From the NCBI GenBank assembly GCA_001600055.1, contig BCIV01000007.1:310001-374000 (forward strand): 64,000 nucleotides of DNA. Reading direction: 5' to 3'. The notes beneath the pieces were generated by a model that did not search any database, was not told the DNA's origin, and saw only the letters and a list, made by a program, of their open reading frames with translations. The stretch's first letter is position 1; each line of letters opens with the position of its first letter. Positions 46,559-59,500 of the stretch are shown here, one piece after another. This stretch comes from Filobasidium wieringae. Taxonomy: Eukaryota; Basidiomycota; Tremellomycetes; Filobasidiales; Filobasidiaceae. Position numbers and translations under genes: made by a program.

Positions 46559-47202
46559 GGTGGCCTTGTATGTCTTCAGACCATGGGGTCGACCGTTGCC
46601 ATGAGGTATCGAAGTTTCAGACGAAGCTAGTGATCTGAAGACCCAGGCTCCTGGCTATCGCCTACGGTGCACTGCGCGCTAACGGGCGATCTGATGACAC
46701 GCCCTCAGGCCTCAAAGTCGATGAACGCCCCCGTACGTTTCTAACAGGAGCGGTCGTATTCTATACATGGTGTGACATGTAATAATCAAGTTGTCATCGT
46801 CTCACAGACGTAGACATCATAGGGTAGGGCTGGCAGTCGGGACCCTCACCGCTTCCGTAACAAGATCGCACAACTGTCTGCCACAGCCGTCCAACCATAC
46901 ATCTTTGCGGCACAGTCCATCCCACTGAAAGGATAAAGTATCACCAAGCAGGCGTCCCCGGTCAATAAAACCAATAAAATCATCCTCATCGTATCAAACG
47001 AATGAGCCGGGGTCATGGATCACAAAAGAGTCTCGAAGTATATGACAAACAAGGTAGAGCGATCTCTGAAATAAGCGGGGTGCCTTGATCGGAAAAAAAA
47101 CATGACCAGGCGACCATTAGAGGGCAGGGGGGGTGCATCGAAACGGTACGTGAACGGAGAACCGGAAGAGAAGGGACAGGGTCGAAGTGAGCGTGTACCG
47201 TT
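46559..47202. other. Intergenic region
   Basis: 644 bp between the start of the unknown gene and the stop of the GH128 gene, both on the minus strand. No coding sequence or structured RNA is seen. There is a short poly-A run near 47093-47100. Confidence 0.5.
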
Positions 47203-48865
47203 CTAGTACTTGCTAATGGCGTTCAAGTACGCCTGTCCACTCGCACTGTACCAACAAAAACTCAAGGATCAATCTTCCCACCCCTAAACCGTCAGGCGAA
47301 GCGAACCCGAAGAAAAGGGGACATACCTCAGCGCTCCACCACTGACGGTAGGCCAAACGCTACCCAACCCGAGCCCGTCCGAGTAGGCGTAAGCGTGGAT
47401 CCTCGAATCGGACTGGAAGAGATCGACGATGTCGGAGATGAACTGGTCGATCTCCCCCTGATCCGTGCAAGGGGTGAACCCGGTCGAGTCGTCCACACAG
47501 GCAAACTCGGTGACCCAGATGGGTTTCTGGCCGTAAGTGTTATAGTAGTGGTCCTGCGAGCGAGTGAGCGGATCTGAGTCAGCACGTGGTCCGTGAAGGA
47601 TCAACCTCGAAGTGGGACGTACGATATCGGCCTTGACGCCGGCCATGTTATTCTTATTGATATGGATGTTGGTGATATCCCAATCCCGACTGATAGCGCT
47701 CTGGAAAGGCTGCAACCAACCCGACTCGGCCGCTTGATCTGTACCGCCAGAAGAAAGACGCGACCCCCATCAACCCGCTGCTCGTCTTCCTCTCCCTCGC
47801 CGACCCCCCAAAAGAAAAAGGAAAAGGGGAAAAGCCGACTCACGACACATGGAAGGACTCAAGAGCAAGGATCCCTTCTGACCTAGAGGAGCGAGGACTT
47901 CGTTCCAAAGGCTAGCTCCGGTCGAGTGATCGAACCCTGCGGAACCCGATCCGAAACAATCAGGTTCTTCGTACCCGATGACATAAGTGGGAGTGTAGGA
48001 TAGGGATTTGAAAGCGGCGAGACGGGAAGCGTCTGTCCCGTCGGCCTGCGAGGGAAGAGGATCAAGAGGAGGGAGGGGGGTTAGAGATCCGGAATCAAGG
48101 GTGATCAGAGAGGTGAAAGGGGGGACGTACGACACCGGCACCCCACAACATGTTCACTCCGACGGGAGTCCCAGTGTTCCCGGTAGCCTCGGCGTTCCAA
48201 TCGTACCACCAACCGATATGATCCTTGACCCAGGGATAACTGTCTCCACCGGCGATCCCGGCCTTTTTCCCGTTAGGAGTGGTCGATCCGGGGGAGACGG
48301 TACCGCCCCCTCCAGAGCTGGCCGAGGTGGTACTGGCTGGAGCGGCAGAGGTGGAAGTCCAGGTGGGGGAAGCGGCGGGAGCAGAGGTCCATACGTCCGA
48401 GGTAGCCGCTGCGGAGGCTTGCGCAGGGGCAGAGGAAGAAGCAGCAGCAGCAGAGGAAGCGGAGACCGAGGCCGCCTGGGAACTAGCGGCCTGTGACTGT
48501 GACTGTGACTGGGATTGGGTCTGAGAAGCAGAAACGACGGAAGAAGCTCCAGTGACGGTAGCGCTCGCCGTCTTGCTAGCGGGCGAACTCTGACTGGCGG
48601 TAGCGGAGGGGAGGGTACCGGTCTTGATCCTACAGACCTTTCCGTCCGCTCTCTTCTTGATCCTCCCCGAACCATGCCTGGGTGAGAACGAGGCGGGCGC
48701 GGGACTGGTGGATCGGTTGAGTTTGATGATCCTCTCGCTGGATTCGACCTGACGAGCGATCTTGGAGTGATGGTGGCCCCTTCGGAGACCTGGTTGATGG
48801 GAGGAAGCGGAGACGAGGAGGGTAGAGGTGGTCAGTGCCAGGAGGAGGTTGGTAAGCTGGACCAT
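47203..48865 (-). CDS. Secreted GH128 (asl1-type) glycosyl hydrolase
   Basis: Probable cell-wall beta-1,3-glucanase or glucan-binding protein. A signal peptide MVQLTNLLLALTTSTLLVSA is followed by a Lys/Arg-containing prosegment and a long Ser/Thr/Ala linker with a QSQSQSQSQ run (about 48485-48520), likely O-glycosylated and wall-spanning. The catalytic domain starts KKAGIAGGDSYPWVKDHIGW WYDWN, then VGVNMLWGAG; after an intron VIGYEEPDCFGSG supplies the acid/base Glu and IWVTEFACVDDS supplies the nucleophile Glu in the W-V-T-E-F context. It ends ALSASGQAYLNAISKY at TAG 47203-47205. Introns are near 48069-48134 (flanking ADGTDASRLAAFKSL), 47740-47850 and 47265-47330. Confidence 0.9.
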
Positions 48866-49859
48866 GGCGTGTGTGGTCGATTTGCTATATGTATTCGAGG
48901 AAGAGATGGGATGGGGGTCTATTGGTATCGATTCGCTATTGTCGAGGTTGTTTGCCGATACGACTGCGCAGATGTCAGCGAAACGAAGGGTATAGCCAGA
49001 GTAACGACCGTGAGATAGAGAGCAAGCCAGTGCAGATCAGATCGAGTGTCCGTTGGTCGTCGATTGGATGTAGCGAGGTCGCAAGTGAAGTGAATTATGG
49101 ATGAGGTCGAGGAAGGAGAAACAAGTGAGCTGTCCATGGTCGGCAGGACGATCACTACTGCGTAAAGCAATGGACTGACCTGTTGCCTGATGATCCGAGT
49201 GCGAGTGAGAGTGATGGTGATACGATGTCGATGATGATCGATGATGAGAACTCTGATCCTTGAAAGGAGCGGTAAAGGATCACGTTTCAGAAAGGAGAAG
49301 AGGTGGCTGGACACTTACGAAGGACGGGGAGTCGCGGATGGTTTCTATTTATCTATTCGAGTATCGGTTTCAGACGCTTCTTTCTTCCAGAGAAAAGGAA
49401 CGTGGGAGGGTGGTAGAACGAGTGTGATGTGCCGTGTGTGTGTCGGTGTGGGTGCGAGTGTGGGCGGGTGAGTGGTCGATGTTTCCGGTGTCGAGGCAGC
49501 TCAGCTCAGCTCTGAGAATTCAGAATTCGTCGATTATTGTTCTTGATCGAATTGTTATTGTTCTTCTCAGCCACAGACATTTGCAACCGCACACGCGTAC
49601 GCGAGTTACGGCATCGCCTCGAATTCAAATTCGTCGTGTTTCAGGTCAAAGTGCAGGGTCCCTCTCCGTAGCAAACGTATAGAACAGCGCTGAAACGTCG
49701 AGACGCAGCGTGTACGGCGAAATTAATAGTGCATCGTTCCATTCCCGAAATCCATACAAGCAAACACGAAACAGTCACAAACGCGCAAAAGCCGCACACC
49801 CTTCCCTCACTCCTGCCATCGAACCTGCTCTTCTCCTGGACCGATCCCACTTCCATACC
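48866..49859. other. Intergenic region, promoter side of GH128 gene
   Basis: 994 bp with no supported gene. It includes a GT-rich tract (49430-49470, GTGTGTGTCGGTGTGGGTGC) and a repeated ATTGTTCTT word near 49535-49565. It is likely a long promoter for the secreted protein plus the bZIP 3' UTR. Confidence 0.5.
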
Positions 49860-51783
49860 TCAATCACGGGGATCCACTTGCATCTCGTTCACTTCCCCCT
49901 CTTCATCTCCCACTCCCGTCCCCATCGCCTCCTGTAAAGCAGGATCGATATTCTCCTTCTTGACGACCCCCACCAGACTAGTCGCGGGCGGCGTGATCTC
50001 ATCCTCCCCCTCCTCGTCCCCCTTGTCCTGTGAAAACTCCCTCTCCAGCTTCAACCGGCTCCCCACGCCCGTACCTCCCCCGCCCGCCCCGGACCCCGCA
50101 CCAGACCCCGATCCAGGCTGATACCTTCCGAAATAATCCTGAGCGTACCCACCCGATTCGGGCGAATCATCGTCCTCGTTCGCCCCGCTCCTCTCCGCGC
50201 TGATGGGCGAATCCAGACCACGACTCCCCGCCCGACTGTGAGGGAGGGAAGCCAGTCCGAGCCCACTCGGCGTGCTCCCACCGAGACCCCAGGAACGGTT
50301 GCGTCCCAGCGGCGATTCCCTCCCTCCCGTGACGGACGACCCGTTCCCCGCTCCGGACGCTCCGAGGGGGGAAGAATTACCGGCAGACGTACTTATCTGC
50401 AACCCCACGGCGAACGCCGCGTTCTGGAGCGCGTTGAGGGTCCTCGAACTGGCTCCCAACGGCGAGGGCGAGGACAACCTCTCGATCGACATGGGACTGG
50501 TAGGACGTCCGGGCAAGGGCAACCCTCCAGCCGAAAGGGTGGAAGGAGAATGAGGTCGACTACCGGGTAACCCATGGATGGACCTTCCCATCAGGGTAGG
50601 ACCGGTCGGGTTCCCATACCCCGCTCTCCCACCCTCCTGCTCGTACTCCCTTCCGGGGGAAGCGGAATCGATCCTCAACACGGGAGACAGAGGGGGCAAG
50701 CTCAGATGACTGGAAGAACCGGTCGTCCCCAGATACCCACTCTCTCCCCTCTCATACCCCGGTCGAGGGGTAGGAAGGTGATGCAGCGACGCCAGACCTT
50801 GTGCGGCCATGGTATCGTCGTTACTATCCGTTCCACTCTCTACCAGATGGTTCAGGTGGTGCCGGGAGGAAGAACCGCTGGGAGTTCGAGAGGATGGGGA
50901 GCGGTACGAGTTGTACGAGCTCGGCTTCATGTCCGCCAAAGAGGGATCCAGGTTGAACGAGGGCGTTCGGCCGCCTTTGAGTCCAGATGGCTAGGGAAAG
51001 AGTATCGCATGACACGAAACGATCAGGAACCGCTCGAACCATTCATACCAAGCCGCCTGACCGACTTACGGGAACGCTTTTACCCTTGAGCATGGCGATC
51101 TCTTCCTGCATGACTCTCAGAGTCGCCTGGTACCCTCTCAACCTTTCGCGCAGCTGGACGTTCTCGTCCTCCACGTTCCCACCGTCCAACCCCATCTTCC
51201 TCCTCTTCTTGGCCGTACTACCCGAAACCCCCATCTCGCTCCCCCTCGTGGTCCCTTCGTTCAAAAGATCGTCGTCCTCCTCATCCTCACCTCCCGCGAG
51301 AGAATTCAGGCTCAGACTACTTCCCATTCCAGGACTATCCGCTCCACTCCCCTGACCCCCCAATCCAGGCGTTCCCACCCGATCGTTCAATCCCATCCCC
51401 ACCATCCCCCCGCCGAGCCCGATTGGAATGGGCGTATCCAACTTGATCCCCAGTTGACCTCTCAAGTTCCTCACTTCTCCTCGAAGCGCCACGTTCTCCG
51501 CTTCCAACCCCGCGACCCGGCCTTCGAGATCGACGACCTGGTCCTTCTTACGTGTACGGAACCTCGCCGCGGCCAGTCGATTGGCTTCCCTTCGCTTTGA
51601 CGCCGCGGTGGACTGTCCTCCTCCGCTTCCTCCGTTACCTCCGAGGGAATCCGTCCCGCTCATGAGGGAGGAGGGACGATGGGTAGGGGTAGTATGTGTC
51701 GAGCTCGATGAATGGGGGTTTGGCATCATTCGCTCTGGACGTGGTAAGGGTGTGTAGGGTATAAGGCCGGACCGAGATTTCAA
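49860..51783 (-). CDS. bZIP transcription factor
   Basis: Nuclear DNA-binding protein. Start MKSRSGLIPYTPLPRPERMM (a second ATG follows at residue 19). After a Ser/Gly-rich stretch comes the basic region KRREANRLAAARFRTRKKDQ, with the invariant N-x7-R spacing, and the zipper VVDLEGRVAGLEAENVALRG EVRNLRGQL with Leu heptads. A Gly-rich linker, an acidic patch (GGEDEEDDDLLNE), a basic KKRRKM and a second coiled segment (ENVQLRERLRGYQATLRVMQ) lead to an intron at about 50992-51065. The remaining C-terminal half is Ser/Pro/Gly-rich disorder with possible phosphosites, an acidic end (DKGDEEGEDEI) and VGVVKKENIDP, and stops at 49860. The AAARFRxxKK pattern recalls Cys3/Gcn4-like factors, but no ortholog can be named. 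Confidence 0.85.
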
Positions 51784-52667
51784 CGTCGATGTGGTTTAGA
51801 GCTGAATTGGCTCGTCGGGATTCAAGAATAGTCGACCGCTGGCTGCTGGTGTTTGAAGCCACTATAGATTTTCAATTGTTATATCCGAGAACGACGCGAC
51901 GATGACCTCGATGGTTGTTCCAAGCCTAGCTGGTGCAAGCGATAACGATGAACCCGGGTATCTAATCCATTCGAAGTGATCACTTCTATCTATCCCGTCT
52001 GTAGTAGAGAGTAGCCAGATGGGTCGAGTGGTTCAACAAAGAGAGAGGATCGATACGAACGCGACGAGGTGGAGTAAGAAGTGGTGTGAGCGATTGCGAT
52101 AAGGCCCGATTGAGACCGGTCCACTCACATTACCAGACGCACTGTCTTCTGCGTACTATCTCTCCTGTTCACCTTGTCCGCTGAGCCGTCGTGGTGACAG
52201 GTATCTCTGCGTGTGAGGACGTGTGCGGGAGGGAAGATGAGGTGTATCGAGTGTGAGATGACGAATCTTTCGAGGTCTGAGCAAGATGGAGACCTGACGA
52301 ATCAAATCGAGACGCGCTATTTTTTAGCCTGAAATGGGGGAGGCGAGTTCCGTGTAAAGGGACACACAGGGCCGATAGCGATCCAGCTGCGGTCAGGTCT
52401 GTAAGGATCAGACGTCTATACGGCACTGCACTACAGTTTGCCAGCTTGAAGACCGAGAAAAACCGCCTTGAAACCGTCGAACGAAGCTTTTCTCATCGTT
52501 TTCCTCGCGTGTCCCAATTCGCAAACTTCCCTTTCTGGATGAATTTGACGAAAATTACGAAAACTGACTCGGAGCCGACGCGATATTACCTAATACAAAT
52601 CTTGGGAGACGATAACCACCTGAAACACAGAACCCACATGAACCCACTCCAAGAACCCGATCACCCT
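51784..52667. other. Intergenic region, bZIP promoter and leader
   Basis: 884 bp with no supported gene, between the bZIP start and the ABC transporter stop, both on the minus strand. Small frames on both strands lack motifs. The length suggests a long bZIP leader, as is common for regulatory genes. No uORF is secure. Confidence 0.45.
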
Positions 52668-55600
52668 CTATCGACTCTCTTTGAGCCAGAACCAGACCAC
52701 ACCGACCAGTAGAGCTCCGTACCCAGCGATGAACGCGAAAAGGACGAGCACGTTCCGGTAATAATGTCCCAGACCGAAGCCGAACAGTGTATCCATGATC
52801 AAAGTCGCCGAAATCTGTACGGGAACTATCAAATCCAAGACCCGATCAGATGGTGTAAACCATAGCGATGCAACGCTTTCGACTCACCTCCTGCGAGCGT
52901 GTCCACAATCTCCAATCCGGCCCCCACCTCATTAACAACCATAGCTTCCAACGCATATCCCAAAACGTCGAACCACCTCAACCACCGCAACACAGGAGGG
53001 ATCTTGTCGAGATTAACAAAGAACCCGGCGTACGTCATCAAGAACAAATTATGCAACGATGATAGCAAGATAGCGATCCCTCCGTTGGGTAGAATAGAGG
53101 CCAGAAGGAAGTTCTACAACGTCAAATCGCGTCGATCAGTTGCCACCCAAACAAGCTCGACCTTGATACCCACGAATAGAGTCAAGGCCAGGCCGTACTC
53201 GACAAGGATCAATAGGAATTTGAAAAATCGTGCAGCGCTGTGATCCAGTCCGACCATAAAGTACACAATGGTCGAGACGAGGATGGTCGGGATGATCCTC
53301 AGAGGGATGATATCGAATAGAGCTCTTGAAAGAAGCCAAGCGAGAGGTCTATACCCACAAGGATCAGCGACCGGGACGGTTCTGTGAGACGAGAAACTGC
53401 AGGGTAAGGACTGACGAGTAGAAAGAAGCAGACCGTTCTCGAAGGAACAACCCCCTAACGCTCATAAGGTTGTACAAAGCGCTATCATTTCCAGTCATCA
53501 GCACCTCACGATTCCCCTCCCCTCTCCAGATCCACACACGCACCTCAAGGTAGAAAAGGCGATCAAGCTTCCCAAGAAAAACAAACTCCCTACTCTGTTC
53601 TGGAACCCGGCTATACTGAGGTCTACCTTGTAATACAGTCCACCCGCAAAGACCCCGAGTATACAGGCCGTGGCGATATGCGTGATCAATAAGGACCAAT
53701 CCCTATCGGACGACCGACAGTGATCAGCATGTAAACATCGATCCGATAGGTAGCAAAACGTACCGTTGTAGGTTCTTCCATTCCCTACCGGACAAGACTT
53801 GGATCTGGGTCAAGAATGTCGATCGACTCTGATGGCTGATCTTGAACGTCACGGGTACAAGACTGTCATCGGCGGTCCGACGCGACCCTCTCTCTTCGCT
53901 GGACGAAGCGGAAGCGGAAGCGGTCGCGTTCAAGGTAGGAATCGATTCCATCTCAATATAACCCTTCTCCCCCAATCCGGGAGTCTCCACGATCCTCCCG
54001 CTCCCCTTTTCCGGATACGCCAAGGTCGAATCCGATCGCGAATTACTTTCCTCCTCCTGAATCCGATCGAGCACGTTGACGGGGGAACTGGCGATTTCCA
54101 AAAGATGATCGGCAACGTTGTAATCCGCTGGACAAGCGAACCCCCTCGTGCCAAACCATTCGGCCGGTGAATGACCACCTTTCCCAAAGTAGAGTTGTTT
54201 GCCTTGTGATAAGAGCAGGACCATGTCGAACGATTGGTACAGCCGAGAGGAAGGCTGGTGGATGGAGGCGATGATCGTCGTAGGGCAATCCGGGTTACGC
54301 GCGAGGTTCTGGAGGACGTTGACTACCTTTGCGGCAGAGACGGAATCCAAACCCTGTCAGATCAACAATCATGATCAGTTGTTGTTCACCCAGAGGATCA
54401 AACCGAGCTGCAACTCACGCTGGTAGGTTCATCCAAAATCAGGATATCCGGCGCCGCCACCAGTTCGACCCCGATACTAACCCTCCTCCTCTCTCCACCG
54501 CTGACACCTCGTTTGATCCCATCCCCGATCCGGACGTCAGCGACATCGACCAACCCTAGATCCTGTAACACCTGAAAGACACGTTCCTGTTTGACCCGTT
54601 CGGGGATATTTTCCCCTAATCGGAGTCGCGCAGCGAAAGTGAGCGTCTCCCGTACGGTCGATGTGGGGTTGAGAACGTCTTCCTACCGAAAGTAATAGCG
54701 ACTACTGATCAGTACATCATCCCGAACCTCACTTGGGAGACGAAAAGAGGATCTACCTGATCGACGAACCCGATCCTATACTTCCTCTTCCCCTCCCCCT
54801 CTGTTCCCCAAAACCCGACGTGTCCGCCAACTTTCCCCCCCCTCTTCCTCCTGCCCGCGAGGATATCGACAAACGTCGATTTCCCCGCCCCGCTAGGTCC
54901 AAGTACACAACACATGGTGCCCGGTTCGATCTTCCCCGAGATATCATCTAGGATGAGTTTACCTTGAGAGCTCCGGTTGGATCTCATGATGGATCGAGAG
55001 GGGGTGGATGAGAGGTGATAGGTGACCTTGTCCCACGTTACGCCCGCTCCTTTTCCTTTCTTCCTTCCTAACAGGGTATCTTCATCTTCCACCTGACGTC
55101 TAGCTTTCTTCTGGACCAAGAACCCCCATCCGATCAGACCCAAGATCGAACCCAGGATCGCACCGACCACTGCTAATCCTGCAATCACACCTCCTCCCAA
55201 TCCATCCCCTTTACCCACCGACGAGATGACGGGGGTTTCAAGACCTTGAACGACCCCGATAAGGGATTGGGAAACACATTCCCCGAATTGGCAATCGACC
55301 AATTGAAGTCCATTCGGTGGGAACAGACTCTTCAACAAGCTCTGCGAGAATGTACACGATCCCGTCCCGCCCTCCGTGGGAGGGGAAGAACAAGCGATCT
55401 CCAGTTGTCCAGAAAGAGTGTTGATGGTTCCTGCGAGCTGGGTACAGAAGTTTGTCCCTGGGATACAAAAGCATGAGAGATCGGAGCACGTGAAGGTGGA
55501 AGTAGTATTCTCCGTAGAAGATGTGTTGACATAAGGCGATTGAGTGCAGGAAGTGGCTTTACAGTTGAACTGGTTTGGGGCGTCTCATCAGCCGGACTTT

Positions 55601-56304
55601 TCCAGATTCTCTTACCTATTCGAAAAGGGGGAAACGAGGACGGACGGACCTGTTCAACCCCATCATACCACAACTGAGCATAAACCGTCCCGTTCTCCCC
55701 GACCTCTTCCCTCCCGCTCAAAACGGGTGCCCCACTTCGACTGACTATCCTGGTGATCCCCAGTTCGCTTTTGCCTGCAAAGACCGCCTGAAGGGTAGGG
55801 TTCCGGACGTTACAGAGAAGTTGGGACGAGGCGTAGGTGTAGGAGGAAGAAGAGCATGTGAGGTTCGAGTTGTTCGGGATCGAGATGGATGGGGAGGCTG
55901 AGGATGTCGAGGTTGATGGGAAGAGTGATGTGCATGCTTGATCGGATTGACAGACTGTAGTCAAGATGGTTGAACAGTCAGTACAGTAAATGGCCGTAAC
56001 ATAGCAAAGTCCACTCACCGCTACAAACAGGTCCATCCCATCCATCGTCACAATTACAACTCCCAGCTGTGACGTTCCTCAACCCACTCGTCCCGGTACT
56101 AAGAGGAGCCTGATTGTCACTTCCAACGAGAAGGTTTCCTCCGCACTGAGGTTGCAAGCAGTCTGTCTCTTGGAGAAATCCAGGCGGACATATACATTGA
56201 GAAGTGTTTGTTGTGGAAGTGGCACCGTAGTTGGAACACGTCGTTTGAGCTTGCACCGAGACGGCGAGGAGTAAGAAGGTGAGGCTGAGTGTGGATATGA
56301 CCAT
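52668..56304 (-). CDS. ABCG half-transporter with extracellular Cys-rich domain (Adp1-like)
   Basis: ER or surface ABC transporter of the WHITE/Adp1 type. A signal sequence MVISTLSLTFLLLAVSVQAQ precedes EGF-like, cysteine-rich segments (CICPPGFLQETDCLQPQCGG, CNCDDGWDGPVC), then a large lumenal region and a first TM (VIAGLAVVGAILGSILGLIG WGF). The nucleotide-binding domain has Walker A CVLGPSGAGKSTFVDILAGR, a Q-loop region (GFVDQVDPLFVSQ), signature VSGGERRRVSIGVELVAAPD and Walker B ILILDEPTS joined by an intron (about 54350-54418) to GLDSVSAAKVVNVLQ, then the H-loop IIASIHQPSSR. The C-terminal TM domain includes DWSLLITHIATACILGVFAG, PLAWLLSRALFDIIPLRIIP and a final TM ending VVWFWLKESR at TAG 52668-52670. 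Domain order NBD-TMD after an ectodomain is as in yeast Adp1. The substrate is unknown. Confidence 0.93.
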
Positions 56305-56506
56305 GTCTGCGGTGTAATTCCTCAGCAGCTGAGCCGTCGTCGCAGCGGCTTTGACAGTTTCTGGACCAATGAAAATGCTCGAAACGTCCCTTTGGATCGT
56401 TCTTACACAGGTCCATCATCCAATTTACTTCCGAATGAACCATTCCCAATTTACTTCCGTCAACGTCAACACGCCATGCGGGTGCTCCAGGTTCATATTA
56501 TACATC

Positions 56507-56531
56507 CACATCCACATCCACATCCACATCG
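56507..56531. repeat. CATCCA hexanucleotide microsatellite
   Basis: About four copies of CATCCA/CACATC in the spacer between the ABC transporter start and the 3' end of the next minus-strand gene. Noncoding simple repeat. Confidence 0.7.
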
Positions 56532-56587
56532 TCCACACATTAGATACATACACTCGACGCTCTACACTCCACTCGACTACCACCCAT

Positions 56588-59500
56588 CTACCACCCGATA
56601 GCACCCACCGCGGCCTTTTTGACATTCTTGATCCCATTCGCCATCCTCCCCGCCAGACTCGCAGGTAAAACCGGTCCCGCCCCTTCCCCCTCGCTATCGC
56701 TCTCCGTCCCGCTTGAACTACTCTCGCTCTCGCTCTCTGAGGGTTTCTTCCGCTTCACCATCGGGAATGGGGAGTTATTCTCCACCAGCGGGGTAGAGGG
56801 TTGGGAGGAAGTGATGAGACGTGGTTTCCGGAGCGCGTCTGCCCGGAGGCTGGAGAGGGTGGGGATGTTGTTACGGTGAGCGATGGATTGTCTTCGTTTG
56901 GAAGCGTAGATGTTGCTCGGGGCGGGTGAGGGTGTCGTCAGGGTCGGTTCGGTTCCATTCGAGAGTTTACCCGTAGGAACAGGGGTCCCATTCCCATTGC
57001 CGTTCCCATTGCCGTTCCCATTAATACCCAACGCGCCCACCCCAGCCTTACCCTTAGCCTCATTCTTGATCCTAGCCTGCCACCCCTCCAACGCCTGGAC
57101 GGTCATCACGTTCCCCTCCCTCTCCTTCAACTCTTTCAACTTGTTCTCGATAGATCCCAAGCCGCGGATGATGATGGGACAATCCTTTTGTAAATGGGAA
57201 GGGATGGATTCGCAAAAGATACAGGGCTTCGAGCCGACCTTTTTCTTCAGGGCCATCTCCACTCGCCGTTCTTGTAACGTTTTCGGTCGAGAGGTGGACG
57301 AGGTCGTGGTCGAGCTCGGCGTCGAGGTTGAGGTTGAAGTCGCAGTCGAGCTCGGGGTCGAGGTCGAATCGTTCGTACTAACAATCGAATCAGGGGTCGG
57401 ACTGATCCTCTCCCCACTCGGTCCAGCCTCTCCATCCGTGGAAACCTCAGCCCCAGGCGCAGGAGGCTGTATGATGGAAGATCCAGCCGTACTACCCTCC
57501 CTATTCTCACCGAGATCGACCGTACTATCGTCCGTCCCCAACGTCACGCTCTCATCAGCCTCGCTCTCTTCCCTCTCATCCCTTTCTTCCCTCTCTTCCC
57601 TCGCTATAAAGGCACGTCGGGTTTTCTGAGGAAGCAAAGAGATAGGGGAGACGGAACTGGCCACGTTCGAATGTCCATTCTCCTCCCCTTCTTCTTCCAA
57701 ACCTTCCTCCCGAACGGGTTCTTCCCGCGGCGAACTGGATCCCCTCCTCGTCAATTCTCGTTGGTTCCTCGTCAATGGTCGCTCATTCGCAGAAGCGGGT
57801 TTGACCAGTCGAGGACGGCCTCGTTTGGGTTGATCTGCGAGAGGATGGGACTGGGATGAGGGGGAGGGAGTCTTTTCTCCCGTTTCCTGCGATGGTAGAG
57901 GAGGGACATCGCTACTCGAAGGAAAAGTTTCATCTCGTTCCACAACAGGCTCGCTAGGGACCAAAGTCTCGTCCGACTTGTTACCCTCGGAAGCTGGTTG
58001 ACTCGCCGCCAAGGCCAAATTCTTCTTCCCTGGACCTCGAGTCCGTCGTTTAGAAGGAAGTGGCGTGGGCGTGCTATCCGGGGCAGATCCAGATTGACTA
58101 TCAGCTTCAGGTTGAGACCCTAGATCTTTCGTCTTCCCCTGTACCTCGGGGACGGTCAGTTCGGCAGCACGTTCCAGCTGGACCCGTTCCAACGCGGCCT
58201 GATCGTCATCCGCTTCGTTCTGCAGGGCAGCAAAGAACGCTTGGTTACCCGTACTCGGGGCGGCCGAGCTGGACGCTTCCGCTTCATCCGCGAGCTCTGC
58301 GAAACTTCGTCGGGAGCCTCGGGATGAGCTTTGTGTGTTTCGATCGACAGGTTCACGTTCGCTTTCCGTGTCCGTGACGTTCATATCTTGAGGTTCCTCA
58401 ACGCCCGGGACAGTAGAGGCTGTATCGTCCGTATCGTCCTGCTCTTCCTCGTCATCGGTAGCGTCCGGATCGGATTCAGAGGCAGGATCGTTATCCATAG
58501 CTGAATCGGCGATCGCGTCTTCCTCCTGCGTGTTCACGGGGGTAGGGAAACTCTCGACGGCATCGACGTCCATCGCGTCATCCCCCTCGTCGGCACTCTC
58601 AATCTCGTCAGTGCCTTCTTGAGTGAGGGACAAAACGGGTAATGCCAAAGTCGGTTCCGCTATCGTCGAACGATCGTCATCGTCATCATCGTCCCCTTCC
58701 GGCACTAAAGCATCCGAACTGGGCGATCGCTGTGATCGTCTTCGATTGCTCTGTCGTCTAGGAGCTTCCTCCTGCTCGCTCTCACCATCAGAGTACAGCT
58801 CTGGCGAGGACGAAGGGAGACGAGCCAGTCGACCTGGAGAACCTGAGACGACCCGGGCGCTGGTGGACTGCGCTGCAGGCTCGTCATCGGGATCCGAATC
58901 CTCCCCTGACGTCTCGGTAGCGGTGTCTGAACCGGTCGACTCAGACTCAGCATCACCGTCGGCCTCTTGTGTAGCAGGAGCGACGACAGTGGTAGGTAGC
59001 TGTGAAACCGGAACCGTCGTCACTTCCGGCTCTTCATCCGTTCTATCGTCGTCTTCAGACTCTCCAGCCTCGTCTTGCTCTGTCTCCTCCGTTGCAGGTC
59101 CCGGTTGACTCGAAGGCGCGACCTCGGTCACTTGCGACGATTCCGCTTGAGCCTGTTTCTCCTTTTCAGCTTGGGATTTTTGAAAACTAGCCCAGATTTT
59201 ATCGGCAGCAGCAGCAGCCGCAACGCTCAACGCGTCCTTGACCTTGTCCCCCTTCTCTGATACGGCAGCAGTCTGAGTCCGAGTCTTCTCCTTGGCCCTA
59301 GCTTCCGCCTCTTTCAACTTCTTCTCCGCAAACGCCTTGACCTTTTCAGCCGCTTTGATCTTCTTCTCGGCCATGGCCAATCTCTTGTCCTCGGCCGCCT
59401 TTTTAGCCCTCTCTTGAGCGTCTTTCTTGGCCTGGGCCGCAGCCTCCTTCTTGGCTTTCTGTTCTGCAGCCTTCTTCGCCTTCTCCGCCTTTTCTTCCGC